The notes below the pieces were generated by a model. The model had not been told where the DNA came from. It made no database searches and saw nothing but the letters and a program-made list of their open reading frames with translations. Positions 1 through 9,545 of a stretch of 64,000 nucleotides of DNA are shown piece after piece. How positions within the stretch are numbered: position 1 is the first letter of the stretch; each line of letters begins with the position of its first letter. The stretch is from Kitasatospora paranensis (GTDB lineage: Bacteria; Actinomycetota; Actinomycetes; Streptomycetales; Streptomycetaceae). The stretch lies in assembly GCF_039544005.1 (NCBI RefSeq), contig NZ_BAABKV010000001.1:4154001-4218000 (forward strand), in the 5' to 3' direction. The translations under genes and the position numbers were made by a program.

Positions 1-1531
1 CGAGGGCGGCGGCCTCCTCCCGGGCGCCGTCGAGGGCCTGCGAGGCGCGGGCGGCGAGCCCGCGGATCCGGGCCTGCTCGGCGGCCACCTGCCTGGCGGC
101 CTCGCTCAGTTCGGTGAGCGGCTCCAGCAGCCCGGTGTCGGCGAGCCAGTAGTGCCGGTCCGCCGCCTTGGCGCAGGCGTCCAGGAGCAGTTCCGGGGTG
201 GCGGCCTCCTGGCTGTCCTGCCCGGCTGCGGTGGCCGTCCGGACGACGTCGAGGCAGTCGGCGATGCCGCGGACGAGGTCCGCGTTGCCGATCCGCTCCA
301 GCGGTCCGTCGCCGACCGGCTGGGCGGCGGCGAAGTCGGCGGACTGGAACGGCGTCCGCCACAGCTGGAGTTCGTGCGTGCGGACGGCTTCGCGGTCCGG
401 CTTGACCAGCACGAGCGTGCCGTCCGGCAGCAGTGTGTGCGCCACTCCGTTCAGGGCCGCTGCGGCCTCGCGGCGGACGGTGTTCCAGGGCAGCAGCAGG
501 ACCTGCGAGCGGGCCGGGCGGCGCAGGACGTAGAGCAGGTCCTCCCCGTTGGGGGCGGGGAGCACGGCGTCGAAGCCCTGTTCGTCGGCAGCGCCCGCGC
601 CGTCCGTCCGGAAGGCGCGGTGGCTGCCGTCGGCCAGCTCGTAGCCGCCCGGGAAGATCAGGCCCTGCTCGGCCGGGAGCAGCCGGGCGCCGAACCCGAC
701 CGAGTCCTGCCGGCGCACCGACCCGGTGCGGGTGTTGACGACGAGGTGGCGGTCGGCCGGCTCGTTGTAGGGGCGGATCCGCAGGAGCAGCAGCGGCCCG
801 GTCGACGCGTGGGCGACCACGGCGTCCGCCAGGCTCTGCAGGGGTTCGTCGACCGGCTCCTCGAACAGCAACCGGTCGCCCGGGACGGTCCGCACGGTGA
901 GCCGGCCGCCGGTGGTGGCGACGGAGACCGCGCCCTCCGCCCCGTCGATCCGGATCCGCCCGTGCTCGTGGTGCTCGCGGCCGACCGCCGTCCACTCCAG
1001 TTCGCCGGAGGGCGGCTGCGGGAGGTCGCGCTCACCGTGGTTGCCCAGGTACTCGACCCGGTCGCCGGACAACTGCCAGCTCAGGACGCGCTGGTCGCCG
1101 TCGTTCTCGCCCGTCCGGAAGACCGCCAGCAGTCGTCCGGTCGTCGTGCGCACCAGGTCGGCGAGCCGGGCGCCGCGGTAGTAGCGGAGCAGTTCGGCCA
1201 GATCGCGGTGGAAGCGCTCGTCGTCGAGCAGGCCCGGCAGGGTCGCCGGGTCCAGCGCAGAGCCGTCCAGGGCGTGCAGGGAGAGCAGGCCGGCGTCGAG
1301 GTCCGGCGCCGTCGTCCCCAGCAGCAGGACGTCGGGGCGGACGGCGACGATGCCGCACGCCAGGCCCGCCACGGCGGTGCGCGGCCGGGCCGATCCCGCG
1401 AGCTCCAGCGTGCGGGAGCCGAATGCCCCCTGCCGCAGGGAGTTCAGCTCGGCCGCCCGCCGCCCCAGCTCCGCGGCGCGGTCGGCGAGCCGCGCCCGCA
1501 GGATCTGGTAGGTGCCGTCCTCGACGCCCAT
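1..1531 (-). CDS. DNA-repair-type ATPase, N-terminal part (runs off window)
   Basis: The frame is open on the minus strand from ATG 1531 to the window edge and gives about 510 residues beginning MGVEDGTYQILRARL. A GGAAGAG ribosome site precedes the ATG. The visible part has an N-terminal helical segment, then a region rich in beta-propeller-like strands, then the start of a coiled coil (AARQVAAEQARIRGLAARA). From family knowledge this matches the N-terminus of the long (about 1600 aa) actinobacterial proteins annotated as DNA repair ATPase; their AAA-type motor is further on and not visible here. It lies 49 bases after the flotillin-like gene on the same strand, so it is probably the third gene of that operon. 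Its role is inferred from family and context only. Confidence 0.72.
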   Translation of the reverse strand, partial: MGVEDGTYQILRARLADRAAELGRRAAELNSLRQGAFGSRTLELAGSARPRTAVAGLACGIVAVRPDVLLLGTTAPDLDAGLLSLHALDGSALDPATLPGLLDDERFHRDLAELLRYYRGARLADLVRTTTGRLLAVFRTGENDGDQRVLSWQLSGDRVEYLGNHGERDLPQPPSGELEWTAVGREHHEHGRIRIDGAEGAVSVATTGGRLTVRTVPGDRLLFEEPVDEPLQSLADAVVAHASTGPLLLLRIRPYNEPADRHLVVNTRTGSVRRQDSVGFGARLLPAEQGLIFPGGYELADGSHRAFRTDGAGAADEQGFDAVLPAPNGEDLLYVLRRPARSQVLLLPWNTVRREAAAALNGVAHTLLPDGTLVLVKPDREAVRTHELQLWRTPFQSADFAAAQPVGDGPLERIGNADLVRGIADCLDVVRTATAAGQDSQEAATPELLLDACAKAADRHYWLADTGLLEPLTELSEAARQVAAEQARIRGLAARASQALDGAREEAAAL

Positions 1532-1580
1532 GTCTCTTCCCGTGTCCCTTGCCTGGTCGCGTTCCTGCCGTTCCCGCCCG

Positions 1581-3662
1581 CTACTTGCCCGTGCTGCCCG
1601 TGCCGTTGACCCCGCTGCTGCCGTTGCTGCCGCTCACGGGGCCGACCGGGCCGACGAGCAGCGCCGGGTCCGCCGGCGGGGTGCCCTCGGCGCCGGTGCC
1701 GGCGAGCATGCGCTGCAGCAGTGCCAGGTTCCACGGACCACCGGCCGCCAGCGCGCGCAGCACGTCCGTCGCGTCGTCGCTGAAGCTCTTCTCGCCGCTC
1801 AGCCAGTCCGCCCCCAGGGTCCGGACGGTCTGCGAGCCCTGCACGACGCCGTCGATGCCCTTGCCGAAGGAGACCGCGCCGACCAGTCGCTCCAGGAACA
1901 CGCTGTCGCCGCCGACGATGTCGATGTCCGCGCTCTCCAGCCCCGCGGCCAGTACCGCGGCCTGCGCCTCGGCGACCTTCTGCTGGACCTCCAGCGCGGC
2001 CAGCCGCACCTCCTTGTCCGCGGCCAGGCGCAGCCGGAACTCCTCGTGCGAGCGCGAGACCTCGTCGAGCGCGGCCATCGCCGCGGCCTTCCGCTCCAGG
2101 CCGACGGCCTCGCCGAGCAGCCGCTCGCGGATGCCCGCGGCCTCCGCGTTCGCCTTGCTCTCCGCCACGGCGGCCTCGGCGAGACCGACCTTCTCGATCG
2201 CGTCCGCCTTCTCCTTCAGGCCGGCCGCCTCGCCCTCCAGGCGGGCCCGCACACCGGCGGCCTCGGCCATGGCCTGACGCTCCGCCACCTCGGCCCGGGC
2301 CAGCCCGGCGGCCCCGGCCAGGGCCCGTTCGCCCTCGGCGCGGCGCAGGCTGGCGGCGGCCTCCAGCTCCGCGGTCTTCTGCCCGGCCTCGGCCAGCACC
2401 ACCTGCTCCCTGGCCCGCAGGTGCGCGGCCTGCTCGGCCGCCTCGGCCGCCTTGATGTCCTTGACCAGCCGCTCCTGCGCCTCGGCCTCGGCGCTGATGA
2501 TCACGCTCTGCCGGGTGCGCTCGGCCTCCTGGACGACGCGGACCCGCTTGATCTCCTCCTCCTGCTCGGCGACCGTGCGCTCGACGGCGATCCGCTCGCG
2601 CACCACCTCGGCCACACCGCGGCGCTTGACCTCGACCTCCTTCTCCACGTCCGCCTGGGCCAGCTGGACCTCTCGCTCGCGGTTGACGACCTCCAGCATC
2701 CGGTCCTTCTCGATCCGCTCGGTCTCGACCGCGAGCACCCGCTCCCGGTTCTTCTCCGCGACCGCGATCTCGCGCTGCTGGTTCTCCCGCTGCACGCCGA
2801 GCAGTTCCTCGGTGCGCAGCAGGGCGCCGTGCGACTTGAGCCGCTCCTCCTCCTGCACCATGGCGGTGGCGGCCTCCTCCTGGGCGCGCAGGGTCTCGAT
2901 CCCCTTGCGCTGGCGGATCTCCGCCTCGGCCCGGCGCCGCTCCAGCTCCAGGACGGCCTCGCGGGCGTCCACGTTCTGGCGGGTGATCTCCATCTCCTCG
3001 TTGCGCTGGAAGTCGTTGGTGCGGATGTGCTCCAGCGCGGTCAGCTCGGTGATCTTGCGGATGCCCTGCACGTCGAGGATGTTCGTCGGGTCGAGCTGGG
3101 ACATCGGCGTCTGTTCGAGGTGGTCGATCGCGGCGTCCTCGAGGTGGTAGCCGTTCAGATCGGTGCCGATGGCCGCGACGATCCGGTCCCGGAACTCCTC
3201 GCGGTGGGTGTAGAGGTCGGCGAAGTCGAGCTGCTTGCCGACCGTCCGCAGCGCCTCGGCGAACTTCGCGTTGAACAGGTTCTGCAGCGTCTCCTGGTGG
3301 CTCGCCCGCTCCGTGCCGATCGCCTGGGCGACCTTGATGACGTCCTCGACGGTCTTGTTGACCCGGACGAAGAAGGTGATCTGGATGTCGGCGCGGATGT
3401 TGTCCTTGCAGATCATGCCCTCCCGGCCGGTCCGGGAGATCTCGATGGTCTTCACCGAGATGTCCATGACCTCCGCGCGGTGCAGCATGGGCAGGACCAG
3501 CGCGCCGGTGAACGTCACGTCGACGTTCTTGGGCCGGGAGACGATCAGCGCCTCGCCCTGGACCACCTTGCGGAACAGCCGGCCGAAGAGCAGCAGCGTG
3601 CCCAGGCCGATGAGCAGGAGGACGGCGACGAGCACGCCGATTCCGATGGTGACGACAGACAT
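1581..3662 (-). CDS. flotillin-like SPFH membrane protein (YqiK type)
   Basis: A 693-residue protein. Residues about 4-28 form one hydrophobic membrane anchor. An SPFH/band-7 domain follows (about 30-215, with VQGEALIVSRPKNVDV and the conserved FFVRVNKTVEDVIKVAQAIG). A very long alanine/glutamate-rich coiled coil (about 215-560) leads to a flotillin-type C-terminus ending in a Gly/Ser/Thr tail. Length and layout match flotillins of the YqiK family, which scaffold membrane microdomains. It follows an NfeD/OB-fold protein gene (87-base gap) and precedes the ATPase gene (49-base gap), the usual YqiJ/YqiK neighbourhood. The start ATG at 3662 is preceded by a purine-rich site. Confidence 0.9.
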   Translation of the reverse strand: MSVVTIGIGVLVAVLLLIGLGTLLLFGRLFRKVVQGEALIVSRPKNVDVTFTGALVLPMLHRAEVMDISVKTIEISRTGREGMICKDNIRADIQITFFVRVNKTVEDVIKVAQAIGTERASHQETLQNLFNAKFAEALRTVGKQLDFADLYTHREEFRDRIVAAIGTDLNGYHLEDAAIDHLEQTPMSQLDPTNILDVQGIRKITELTALEHIRTNDFQRNEEMEITRQNVDAREAVLELERRRAEAEIRQRKGIETLRAQEEAATAMVQEEERLKSHGALLRTEELLGVQRENQQREIAVAEKNRERVLAVETERIEKDRMLEVVNREREVQLAQADVEKEVEVKRRGVAEVVRERIAVERTVAEQEEEIKRVRVVQEAERTRQSVIISAEAEAQERLVKDIKAAEAAEQAAHLRAREQVVLAEAGQKTAELEAAASLRRAEGERALAGAAGLARAEVAERQAMAEAAGVRARLEGEAAGLKEKADAIEKVGLAEAAVAESKANAEAAGIRERLLGEAVGLERKAAAMAALDEVSRSHEEFRLRLAADKEVRLAALEVQQKVAEAQAAVLAAGLESADIDIVGGDSVFLERLVGAVSFGKGIDGVVQGSQTVRTLGADWLSGEKSFSDDATDVLRALAAGGPWNLALLQRMLAGTGAEGTPPADPALLVGPVGPVSGSNGSSGVNGTGSTGK

Positions 3663-3749
3663 GGCTGTTCCCTTGGACGACCTTGCCGTGGATGGATGGG
3701 TGACCGGGTTGCGCCCTGGCGGCGGCGCAGGTGATGACGCGGCGTTGCG

Positions 3750-4423
3750 TCAACCGGTCGACGGAGGGGCGGGCATGACCCAGAAGAACTCGCCCTCGGC
3801 GTCGTAGTCGTAGATGAGCGCGGACGTCCCGGCCCGCAGACCGCTTCCCGCGGCGGCCGCGTCGGCGCGGTTCTGGCGCACCTGGACCACGGCCGAGGAA
3901 CCGTCGGCGGCACGGACCTCGGCCTGCCCGAAGTCGGGGCCGACCCGTCCGGTGCGGATCACGCAGCCGAGTCCGACGAAGTCCCGGCGCGAGGGCGGCG
4001 GGGCCGGCTCGGGCATCACCCGACGCAACGGCCAGACCAGCAGTCGAGCCCCCGCCCAACCGCCGACCAGCGCCAGCGGGAGCAGGAACCACGCCCCCGG
4101 CTGCCGAGCCAGGCCCCTCCGGTCAGCGCGGTGAACCAGGCGAAGGCCACCACGAGCGACACCGCCACCGTGACCGGCACCCCGCCCAGGCCCACCGCGC
4201 GCTGCAGCCCGGGGTGCCGCAGCCCTCCCCCACCGTGGCCGTGACCGTGGCCGTGGTGCCCCCCACCGTGGTGCCCCCCGCTGTGGCCCCCGTGCCCCCC
4301 GCGTGCCCCGTGGACGTGCACGCCGCCCACGAGCACCAGCACCCAGTAGCCCACCACCACGATCAGCGCGAAGGTGAAGACCGCGGTCGGATACCCCGTG
4401 ACCGCCCCCAGAAAGCCACGCAC
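3750..4423 (-). pseudogene. NfeD/YqiJ-like OB-fold membrane protein, frameshifted as given
   Basis: The N-terminal half (from ATG 4423, MRGFLGAVTGYPTAVFTF) and the C-terminal half (ending FFWVMPAPPSTG, stop at 3750) lie in different frames. They join near 4105-4120 if one base is added, giving 224 residues. Visible features are a first membrane segment (about 12-33), a His/Gly-rich loop, further membrane segments, and a C-terminal OB-fold (GCVIRTGRVGPDFGQAEVR). NfeD-like proteins are the usual partners of flotillins, and this gene sits directly upstream of one. The break is one missing base, as in many genes of this window, so an assembly error is likelier than real decay. Confidence 0.75.
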
Positions 4424-4766
4424 TGCGCTCGCCCGCCTTCACGCGTCCCCCTGCGGCCACACTCCGTGAGCCGCTCGCGCCATGGTGGCCCCGTATCCGG
4501 CACCCACGCAGTGCGTGATCCCGGCAGTCTTGACGCCCTCTTGACGTCCTGGTTCAGCTCACAGCGCGGCAGCGGCCCCGGACCCGAGGAGCGGCGGCGC
4601 CCCGGGCCCGGACGGCCGCCCCCGCTCCGGCCGCCCGACGCCGGCCGCGTGTCCGGGATCACAGGACCGTTCGCCCGGCGGGCGAAATGCCTCGGCCGCC
4701 GGAACGGTTGGCATCTGCACGCATGCATGCACGTGCACATACCGACCGGTACCTGCGAGGAATTCC
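4424..4766. promoter_or_regulatory. intergenic region with promoter-like motifs upstream of the OYE gene
   Basis: This 343-base gap lies between two divergent genes and should hold both promoters. Two TTGACG hexamers sit 11 bases apart (4530-4535 and 4541-4546) and could be -35 elements for the plus-strand gene, but no clear -10 follows at the right distance. From 4716 to 4742 the sequence alternates strictly pyrimidine/purine for 27 bases and contains the palindromes TGCATGCA and GTGCAC. The plus gene has GAGGAA as ribosome site just before ATG 4767. No coding signal is seen. Confidence 0.4.
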
Positions 4767-5894
4767 ATGACCGTCACTGCGTCCTCCGCCTCCCGCGCGG
4801 CCGAGATCCTCTCCCGGCCCGTCGCGCTGAACGGCCTGACCGTCCCCAACCGCATCGCGATGGCGCCGATGACGCGCATGTTCTCCCCGGGCGGCGTCCC
4901 CGGTGCGGACGTGGCGTCGTACTACGCCCGGCGCGCCGCCGCGGGTGTGGGCCTGATCGTCACTGAGGGGACGTACGTCGGCCACGAGTCGGCCGGCCAG
5001 AGCGACCGGGTGCCGCGGTTCCACGGCGAGGAGCAGCTGGCCGGGTGGGCGAAGGTCGCGGAGGCCGTGCACGCGGCCGGCGGCACGATCGTGCCGCAGC
5101 TGTGGCACATCGGCATGGTGCGCAAGCAGGGCGAGCCGCCCTACGCCGACGCCCCCGCGGTCGGCCCCTCCGGCATCCGCATCGACGGCACCGAGGGCAC
5201 CGGCAGGGCGATGACCCGGGGCGACCTGGACGATGTCATCGGCGCCTTCGCCGAGGCCGCCGCGGACGCCGAGCGGATCGGCTTCGACGGCGTGGAGCTG
5301 CACGGCGCCCACGGCTACCTCCTCGACCAGTTCCTGTGGGCGGGCACGAACCGCCGGACGGACGCGTACGGCGGCGACCCGGTGGCCCGGACGACGTTCG
5401 CGGCCGAGCTCGTGGCCGCCGTCCGCGAGCGCGTCTCCCCCACCTTCCCGGTGATCTTCCGCTACTCGCAGTGGAAGCAGGAGGCCTACAGTTCGCGGCT
5501 CGCCGACACCCCGGAGGAACTGGCGGCGATCCTGACCCCGCTGGCCGAGGCCGGGGTCGACGCCTTCCACGCCTCGACCCGCCGCTACTGGCTGCCGGAG
5601 TTCGAGGGTTCCGACCTGAACCTGGCGGGCTGGACGAAGAAGCTCACCGGCCGGCCCACCATCACCGTGGGCTCGGTCGGCCTCGACGGCGACTTCCTCG
5701 GTGCCTTCATGGGCGAGGGCGCGCCGCTCCAGGGCATCGACAACCTCCTCGACCGCCTGGAGCGCGAGGAGTTCGACATGGTCGCGGTGGGCCGCGCGCT
5801 GCTCCAGGATCCGCAGTGGGCCCAGAAGGTCCTGGCGGGCCGGCTCGGCGAGCTGAGGCCGTACGACGCGGCGGCGCTGAAGACGCTGAGCTGA
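4767..5894 (+). CDS. Old Yellow Enzyme family NADH:flavin oxidoreductase (alkene reductase)
   Basis: A 375-residue TIM-barrel flavoprotein of the OYE family. The N-terminus carries the typical LSRPVALNGLTVPNRIAMAPMTR strand segment. The substrate-binding pair is His179 and His182 in HGAHGYLLDQFL, followed by TDAYGG, which is characteristic of the family. The C-terminal FMN phosphate site is DMVAVGRALLQDP. Such enzymes reduce activated C=C bonds of enones with FMN and NAD(P)H. The substrate cannot be told from sequence. It is a single-gene unit: a divergent neighbour upstream and a strong hairpin 40 bases downstream. The start ATG has GAGGAATTCC before it. Confidence 0.93.
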   Translation: MTVTASSASRAAEILSRPVALNGLTVPNRIAMAPMTRMFSPGGVPGADVASYYARRAAAGVGLIVTEGTYVGHESAGQSDRVPRFHGEEQLAGWAKVAEAVHAAGGTIVPQLWHIGMVRKQGEPPYADAPAVGPSGIRIDGTEGTGRAMTRGDLDDVIGAFAEAAADAERIGFDGVELHGAHGYLLDQFLWAGTNRRTDAYGGDPVARTTFAAELVAAVRERVSPTFPVIFRYSQWKQEAYSSRLADTPEELAAILTPLAEAGVDAFHASTRRYWLPEFEGSDLNLAGWTKKLTGRPTITVGSVGLDGDFLGAFMGEGAPLQGIDNLLDRLEREEFDMVAVGRALLQDPQWAQKVLAGRLGELRPYDAAALKTLS

Positions 5895-5936
5895 GCGGGG
5901 CCCACGGGGCCTCGCAACAGGCCGTGCGCACGACGG

Positions 5937-5970
5937 CGGTGCCGCCGAGTGGGAGCACTCGGCGGCACCG
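5937..5970. terminator. bidirectional terminator hairpin
   Basis: A perfect 15-bp inverted repeat (5937-5951 and 5956-5970) with a 4-base loop lies between the convergent OYE and GH87 genes. Its position after both stops supports termination in both directions. Confidence 0.8.
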
Positions 5971-5999
5971 CGCGGGATGTGCGGGTCGGGCAGGCCGGG

Positions 6000-8900
6000 T
6001 CAGACGTTCCAGACCTGGAACTCGGAGAGCTGTCCGGCCGGCCAGCCGGTGTTCGCCGTGATGGTCACCCGGACGTACCGCTGGGTGGCCGCGGGGAAGG
6101 TGATGGTGACCGTGTTGTTCGAGGCTGGGTCGAAGGCGTAGGCGGCCGACGACTTCAGCGTGCTGAAGGTGCTGCCGTCCGAGCTGCCCTGGACGGTCAG
6201 CGTCTGGTTGCGGGCGCCCCAGCCGGCGGGGAGCTGCAGGACGACCCGGCTTGCGCTCTGCGCGGAGCCGAGGTCCACCTGCACCCACTGCGGGAAGGCG
6301 TTGTTGGCGCTCTCCCAGTAGGTGCCCTGGTTGTTGTCGGTCACGTTCGACGAGGGGTAGACGTCGGTGTGGCTGGACTCGGTGGTGGGCCGGCCGGCCG
6401 CCAGGTTGGTGCTCACCGTGCCGGTGCCGGTGCCGGTCAGCGTGACCGCGACCGGGCTGTTCGAGGCGTTGCCGGCGATGGTCAGGGTGCCCGCCCGGCT
6501 CCCCGAGGCGGTCGGTGTGAACTTCACGCTCACCGTGCAGGAGGCGTTCACCGCGAGGGTCGACCCGCAGGTGTTGGTCTGCGCGAAGTCATCCGTGGTC
6601 GAGATGCCGGAGAGGGTCGCGGCGGCCGTGCCGGTGTTGGTCACCGTGACGGTCTGCGCGGCGCTGGTGCTGCCGGGCGCCTGGGCGGCGAAGGTGAGCG
6701 AGGCCGGGTCGGTCGCCAGGATCGCCGCCGAGGAGCCGCCGCCGGGGAAGACCTCGAAGTCCGACAGCTGGGCGGCGCTCCACCCGGTGTTGGCAGTGAT
6801 GTTGACCCGCACGTACCGCGCGGTGGCGGAGGCGAAGGTGACGGTCACCGTGTTGCCGGTGCTCGGGTCGAAGGTGAAGCCGGCCGGGCCGGCGAGGGTC
6901 GAGAAGGTCGAGCCGTCCGTCGAGCCCTGCACGGACAGGGTCTGGGTGCGGGTCGCCCACGCCGCGACCGGCGGGAGCTTGAGGACGACCTTGCCGATCC
7001 CGTAGTTCTGGCCGAGGTCGACCTGCGCCCACTGCGGGAAGGAGGCGGCGCTCTCCCAGTAGGTGGAGGTGTCGGTGTCGGTGAGGTTCGCCGGGACGTA
7101 CACGCCGTTGCCGGAGCTCGCGGTGGCCGGGCGGCCGGCCGCGATGTTGGTGGTGCTGTCGATGCCGCTGCCGCTGAGGGCGACGGTGGTGGGGCTGTTG
7201 TTGGCGCTGCTGGTGACGGTCAGGGTGCCGGTGCGGGCGCCGCCGGCGGTGGGCCGGAAGGTGACGGCCACCGTGCAGGAGGCGCCGACCGCGACGGTGC
7301 CGCAGGTGTTGGTCTGCGTGAAGTCACCCGTGGCCGCGACCGCGGAGACGGTGGCGGCGGCGGTGCCCGAGTTGCTCACCGTGACGGTCTGCGCGGCGGT
7401 CGAGGAGCCGACCACGGTGCTCGCGAAGGACAGCGCGGCGGGGGCGGCATTCAGGACGGGGCCGGGCGCCGTACCGGTGCCGGACAGTGCGACGGAGTTG
7501 GTGATCCCGCCCGCGTTGACGGTCAGGGTGCCGGTCCGGGCGCCCGTCGCGGTCGGCTTGAAGGTCACGCCGACGGTGCAGGAGCCGTGCGCCGGGATCG
7601 AGGAGCCGCAGGTGTTGGTCTGGGCGAAGTCGCCGGAGACGGAGACCCCGGAGACGGACGCGGCGGAGCCGGTCGGGTTGGAGACCGTGACGGTCTGCGC
7701 GGCGCTGGTCGCACCGGTGGCGACCGAACCGAAGTTCAGCGCACTCGGGTTGGCCGTCACGCCCTCGGCCGGGTACGGCGGGAACACCGGGGCCGGCCAC
7801 GGGCCGCAGACCGGCGTGCCGGTGATGCCGGAGTTGCCGCCGCCGTCGGTCACCGTGAAGTTGCCGCCCTCGCAGCTGTACACCGGCGAGGGCGCGCCCA
7901 CACCGGTCGCGGTGACGTTGGTGAACTTGGCGGCGCCGCCGGTCTGCTCCTGGAGTGCGAAGGTGCCGGTGCCGGCGATGGTCACGTTGTTCAGGTTGAC
8001 CCCGCTGACCGTCCCCTCGACCCACTGGACGGCCTCGTACGGGCTCTGTTCGATCAGCGCGTTGCTGACGTTGATCGGTCCGGTGATCGCTCCCTGGCTG
8101 CCGTCGAACCACAGGGCGCCCACGCCGAACTGCCAGTTCGGGTCGAGGCTGCCGGCCCGGATCAGGGTGTTGTCGGAGATGGTGGTGGTGCCGACCGGGG
8201 TCGAGGTGAAGCGCTGGCCGACGTGGATGCCGCCGCCCTGCGCGAGTCCGGTGTCCTTCACCAGGTTGCCGCTGACGGTGTTGTCGTGGCCGCCGTAGAT
8301 CGCGATGCCGTTGGCCAGGATCTGGTCCTGGAGGGTGTTGTCGGAGATCGTGTCGTAGGCGTCGGCGCCCAGGCCGGAGTCCGCCCAGGTCGCGATGCCG
8401 TCGTCACCGGTGTTGCGGATGTCGCTGTTGGTGACGGTCGAATTGGTCACGCCACCGTGGAAGTTGATGCCGTCGGCGGTGGTGTCCCGGATGCGCATGC
8501 CGCTGAAGGTGAGCCGGTCCATCGGCCCGTCCATCCAGGCGCCGACCTTCAGGTGGTCGATCCAGAGGCCGGAGACGGTCGAGTTGCTCATCGCGCCGCC
8601 GACGCCGTTGACCTGGGCGCTGTCGTTGCGCTCCTGCACGTCGCCGAAGATCGCGAAGTTCTGCAGGTGCACGCCGGTGCTCGGCGACGGCGCGGAGTTG
8701 CCGTAGAAGCCCGGGGCCGCGCCGGTGACGGTGGAGTACCACATGCCGGCACCGGCGATCGTGACGTTGTTGACCGCGATGTGGCCGGGGACTTTGAACG
8801 TGCCCGGCGGGATCCACACCGTGCCGCCCGCGCCCGCCGCGCCGACCGCGGCGTTGAACGCGGCCGTCGAGTCGGCCGCACCACTGGCGTCCGCGCCCTT

Positions 8901-9545
8901 GCTGGTCACCGACACCGAACCGGCGGGCTGCGGCAGCGCCGCGCCGACCTGCTCGAAGTCGGCGAAGTCGACGGTGTACGAGGCCGCGGTGTCCCCCGGG
9001 TCCACCTGCAGCGTGAACGTGGTGCCGGCCGGATAGGTGGTCGGGAAGAGGCGGTGGGCCTCGTCGTAGAAGTGGTGCGGGTTGCTGCCCGGCGAGTTGG
9101 TGAAGGGGTAGCTGCCGTAGTACCAGCTGTACGCGTTGGTGAGGGTGAAGTCGCTCTGCCGGGTTCCGTTGACGTACAGCGAGAGCGGCGCGCTGTAGAC
9201 CGAGCCGCCGGCGCCGTCCGGGATGCTGTAGCGGAAGTCGATCGAGTTGGTCGCCACCGGCGTGGTGAAGGTGACGTACTTCCCGGAGCCCTGCAGGGTC
9301 ACCGCCTTGCGGTAGGACGCCTCGTCCGCAAGCTCACCCGCTGCGTAACTCGGGCCTATGACAGTGCCGTTGGTGGCCGAATTCTCGGCCTGCACCTCGA
9401 CGTACGGCAGGCTGGCGCCGCTGCCGCCGGTGGCGGTGGCCGCCCAGGCGGGCTGGGTCGCCACGGTGGCGATGCCGGCGGTCAGGAGTGCGGCGGTACC
9501 TCCGAGGGCGACCGCTCGCCTCAGATATCGCGCGGGCTGGACCAT
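6000..9545 (-). CDS. secreted modular alpha-1,3-glucanase (GH87-like) with HYDIN-type and discoidin domains
   Basis: An 1181-residue secreted enzyme starting at ATG 9545 (GAGGAG ribosome site). The open frame continues upstream without a stop, but the signal peptide (about 1-36, ending PAWAAT) fixes this start. Order: carbohydrate-binding-like beta domain (about 45-190), right-handed beta-helix catalytic domain (about 200-560), two choice-of-anchor-D/HYDIN-like repeats, a discoidin (F5/8 C) domain, a third anchor-D repeat, and a second discoidin domain at the C-terminus. In the beta-helix, Asp358 and the pair Asp381-Asp382 have the 23/24-residue spacing of the proposed catalytic aspartates of GH87 alpha-1,3-glucanases (from memory of the family). 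It probably degrades fungal or streptococcal alpha-1,3-glucan outside the cell. The linkage is inferred; other beta-helix glycanases cannot be excluded. Confidence 0.8.
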   Translation of the reverse strand: MVQPARYLRRAVALGGTAALLTAGIATVATQPAWAATATGGSGASLPYVEVQAENSATNGTVIGPSYAAGELADEASYRKAVTLQGSGKYVTFTTPVATNSIDFRYSIPDGAGGSVYSAPLSLYVNGTRQSDFTLTNAYSWYYGSYPFTNSPGSNPHHFYDEAHRLFPTTYPAGTTFTLQVDPGDTAASYTVDFADFEQVGAALPQPAGSVSVTSKGADASGAADSTAAFNAAVGAAGAGGTVWIPPGTFKVPGHIAVNNVTIAGAGMWYSTVTGAAPGFYGNSAPSPSTGVHLQNFAIFGDVQERNDSAQVNGVGGAMSNSTVSGLWIDHLKVGAWMDGPMDRLTFSGMRIRDTTADGINFHGGVTNSTVTNSDIRNTGDDGIATWADSGLGADAYDTISDNTLQDQILANGIAIYGGHDNTVSGNLVKDTGLAQGGGIHVGQRFTSTPVGTTTISDNTLIRAGSLDPNWQFGVGALWFDGSQGAITGPINVSNALIEQSPYEAVQWVEGTVSGVNLNNVTIAGTGTFALQEQTGGAAKFTNVTATGVGAPSPVYSCEGGNFTVTDGGGNSGITGTPVCGPWPAPVFPPYPAEGVTANPSALNFGSVATGATSAAQTVTVSNPTGSAASVSGVSVSGDFAQTNTCGSSIPAHGSCTVGVTFKPTATGARTGTLTVNAGGITNSVALSGTGTAPGPVLNAAPAALSFASTVVGSSTAAQTVTVSNSGTAAATVSAVAATGDFTQTNTCGTVAVGASCTVAVTFRPTAGGARTGTLTVTSSANNSPTTVALSGSGIDSTTNIAAGRPATASSGNGVYVPANLTDTDTSTYWESAASFPQWAQVDLGQNYGIGKVVLKLPPVAAWATRTQTLSVQGSTDGSTFSTLAGPAGFTFDPSTGNTVTVTFASATARYVRVNITANTGWSAAQLSDFEVFPGGGSSAAILATDPASLTFAAQAPGSTSAAQTVTVTNTGTAAATLSGISTTDDFAQTNTCGSTLAVNASCTVSVKFTPTASGSRAGTLTIAGNASNSPVAVTLTGTGTGTVSTNLAAGRPTTESSHTDVYPSSNVTDNNQGTYWESANNAFPQWVQVDLGSAQSASRVVLQLPAGWGARNQTLTVQGSSDGSTFSTLKSSAAYAFDPASNNTVTITFPAATQRYVRVTITANTGWPAGQLSEFQVWNV

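Noticed and set aside
3750..4423. Programmed -1 frameshifting in the NfeD-like gene
   Set aside because: No slippery heptamer with downstream structure is seen, and the same kind of break occurs in many unrelated genes of this window.
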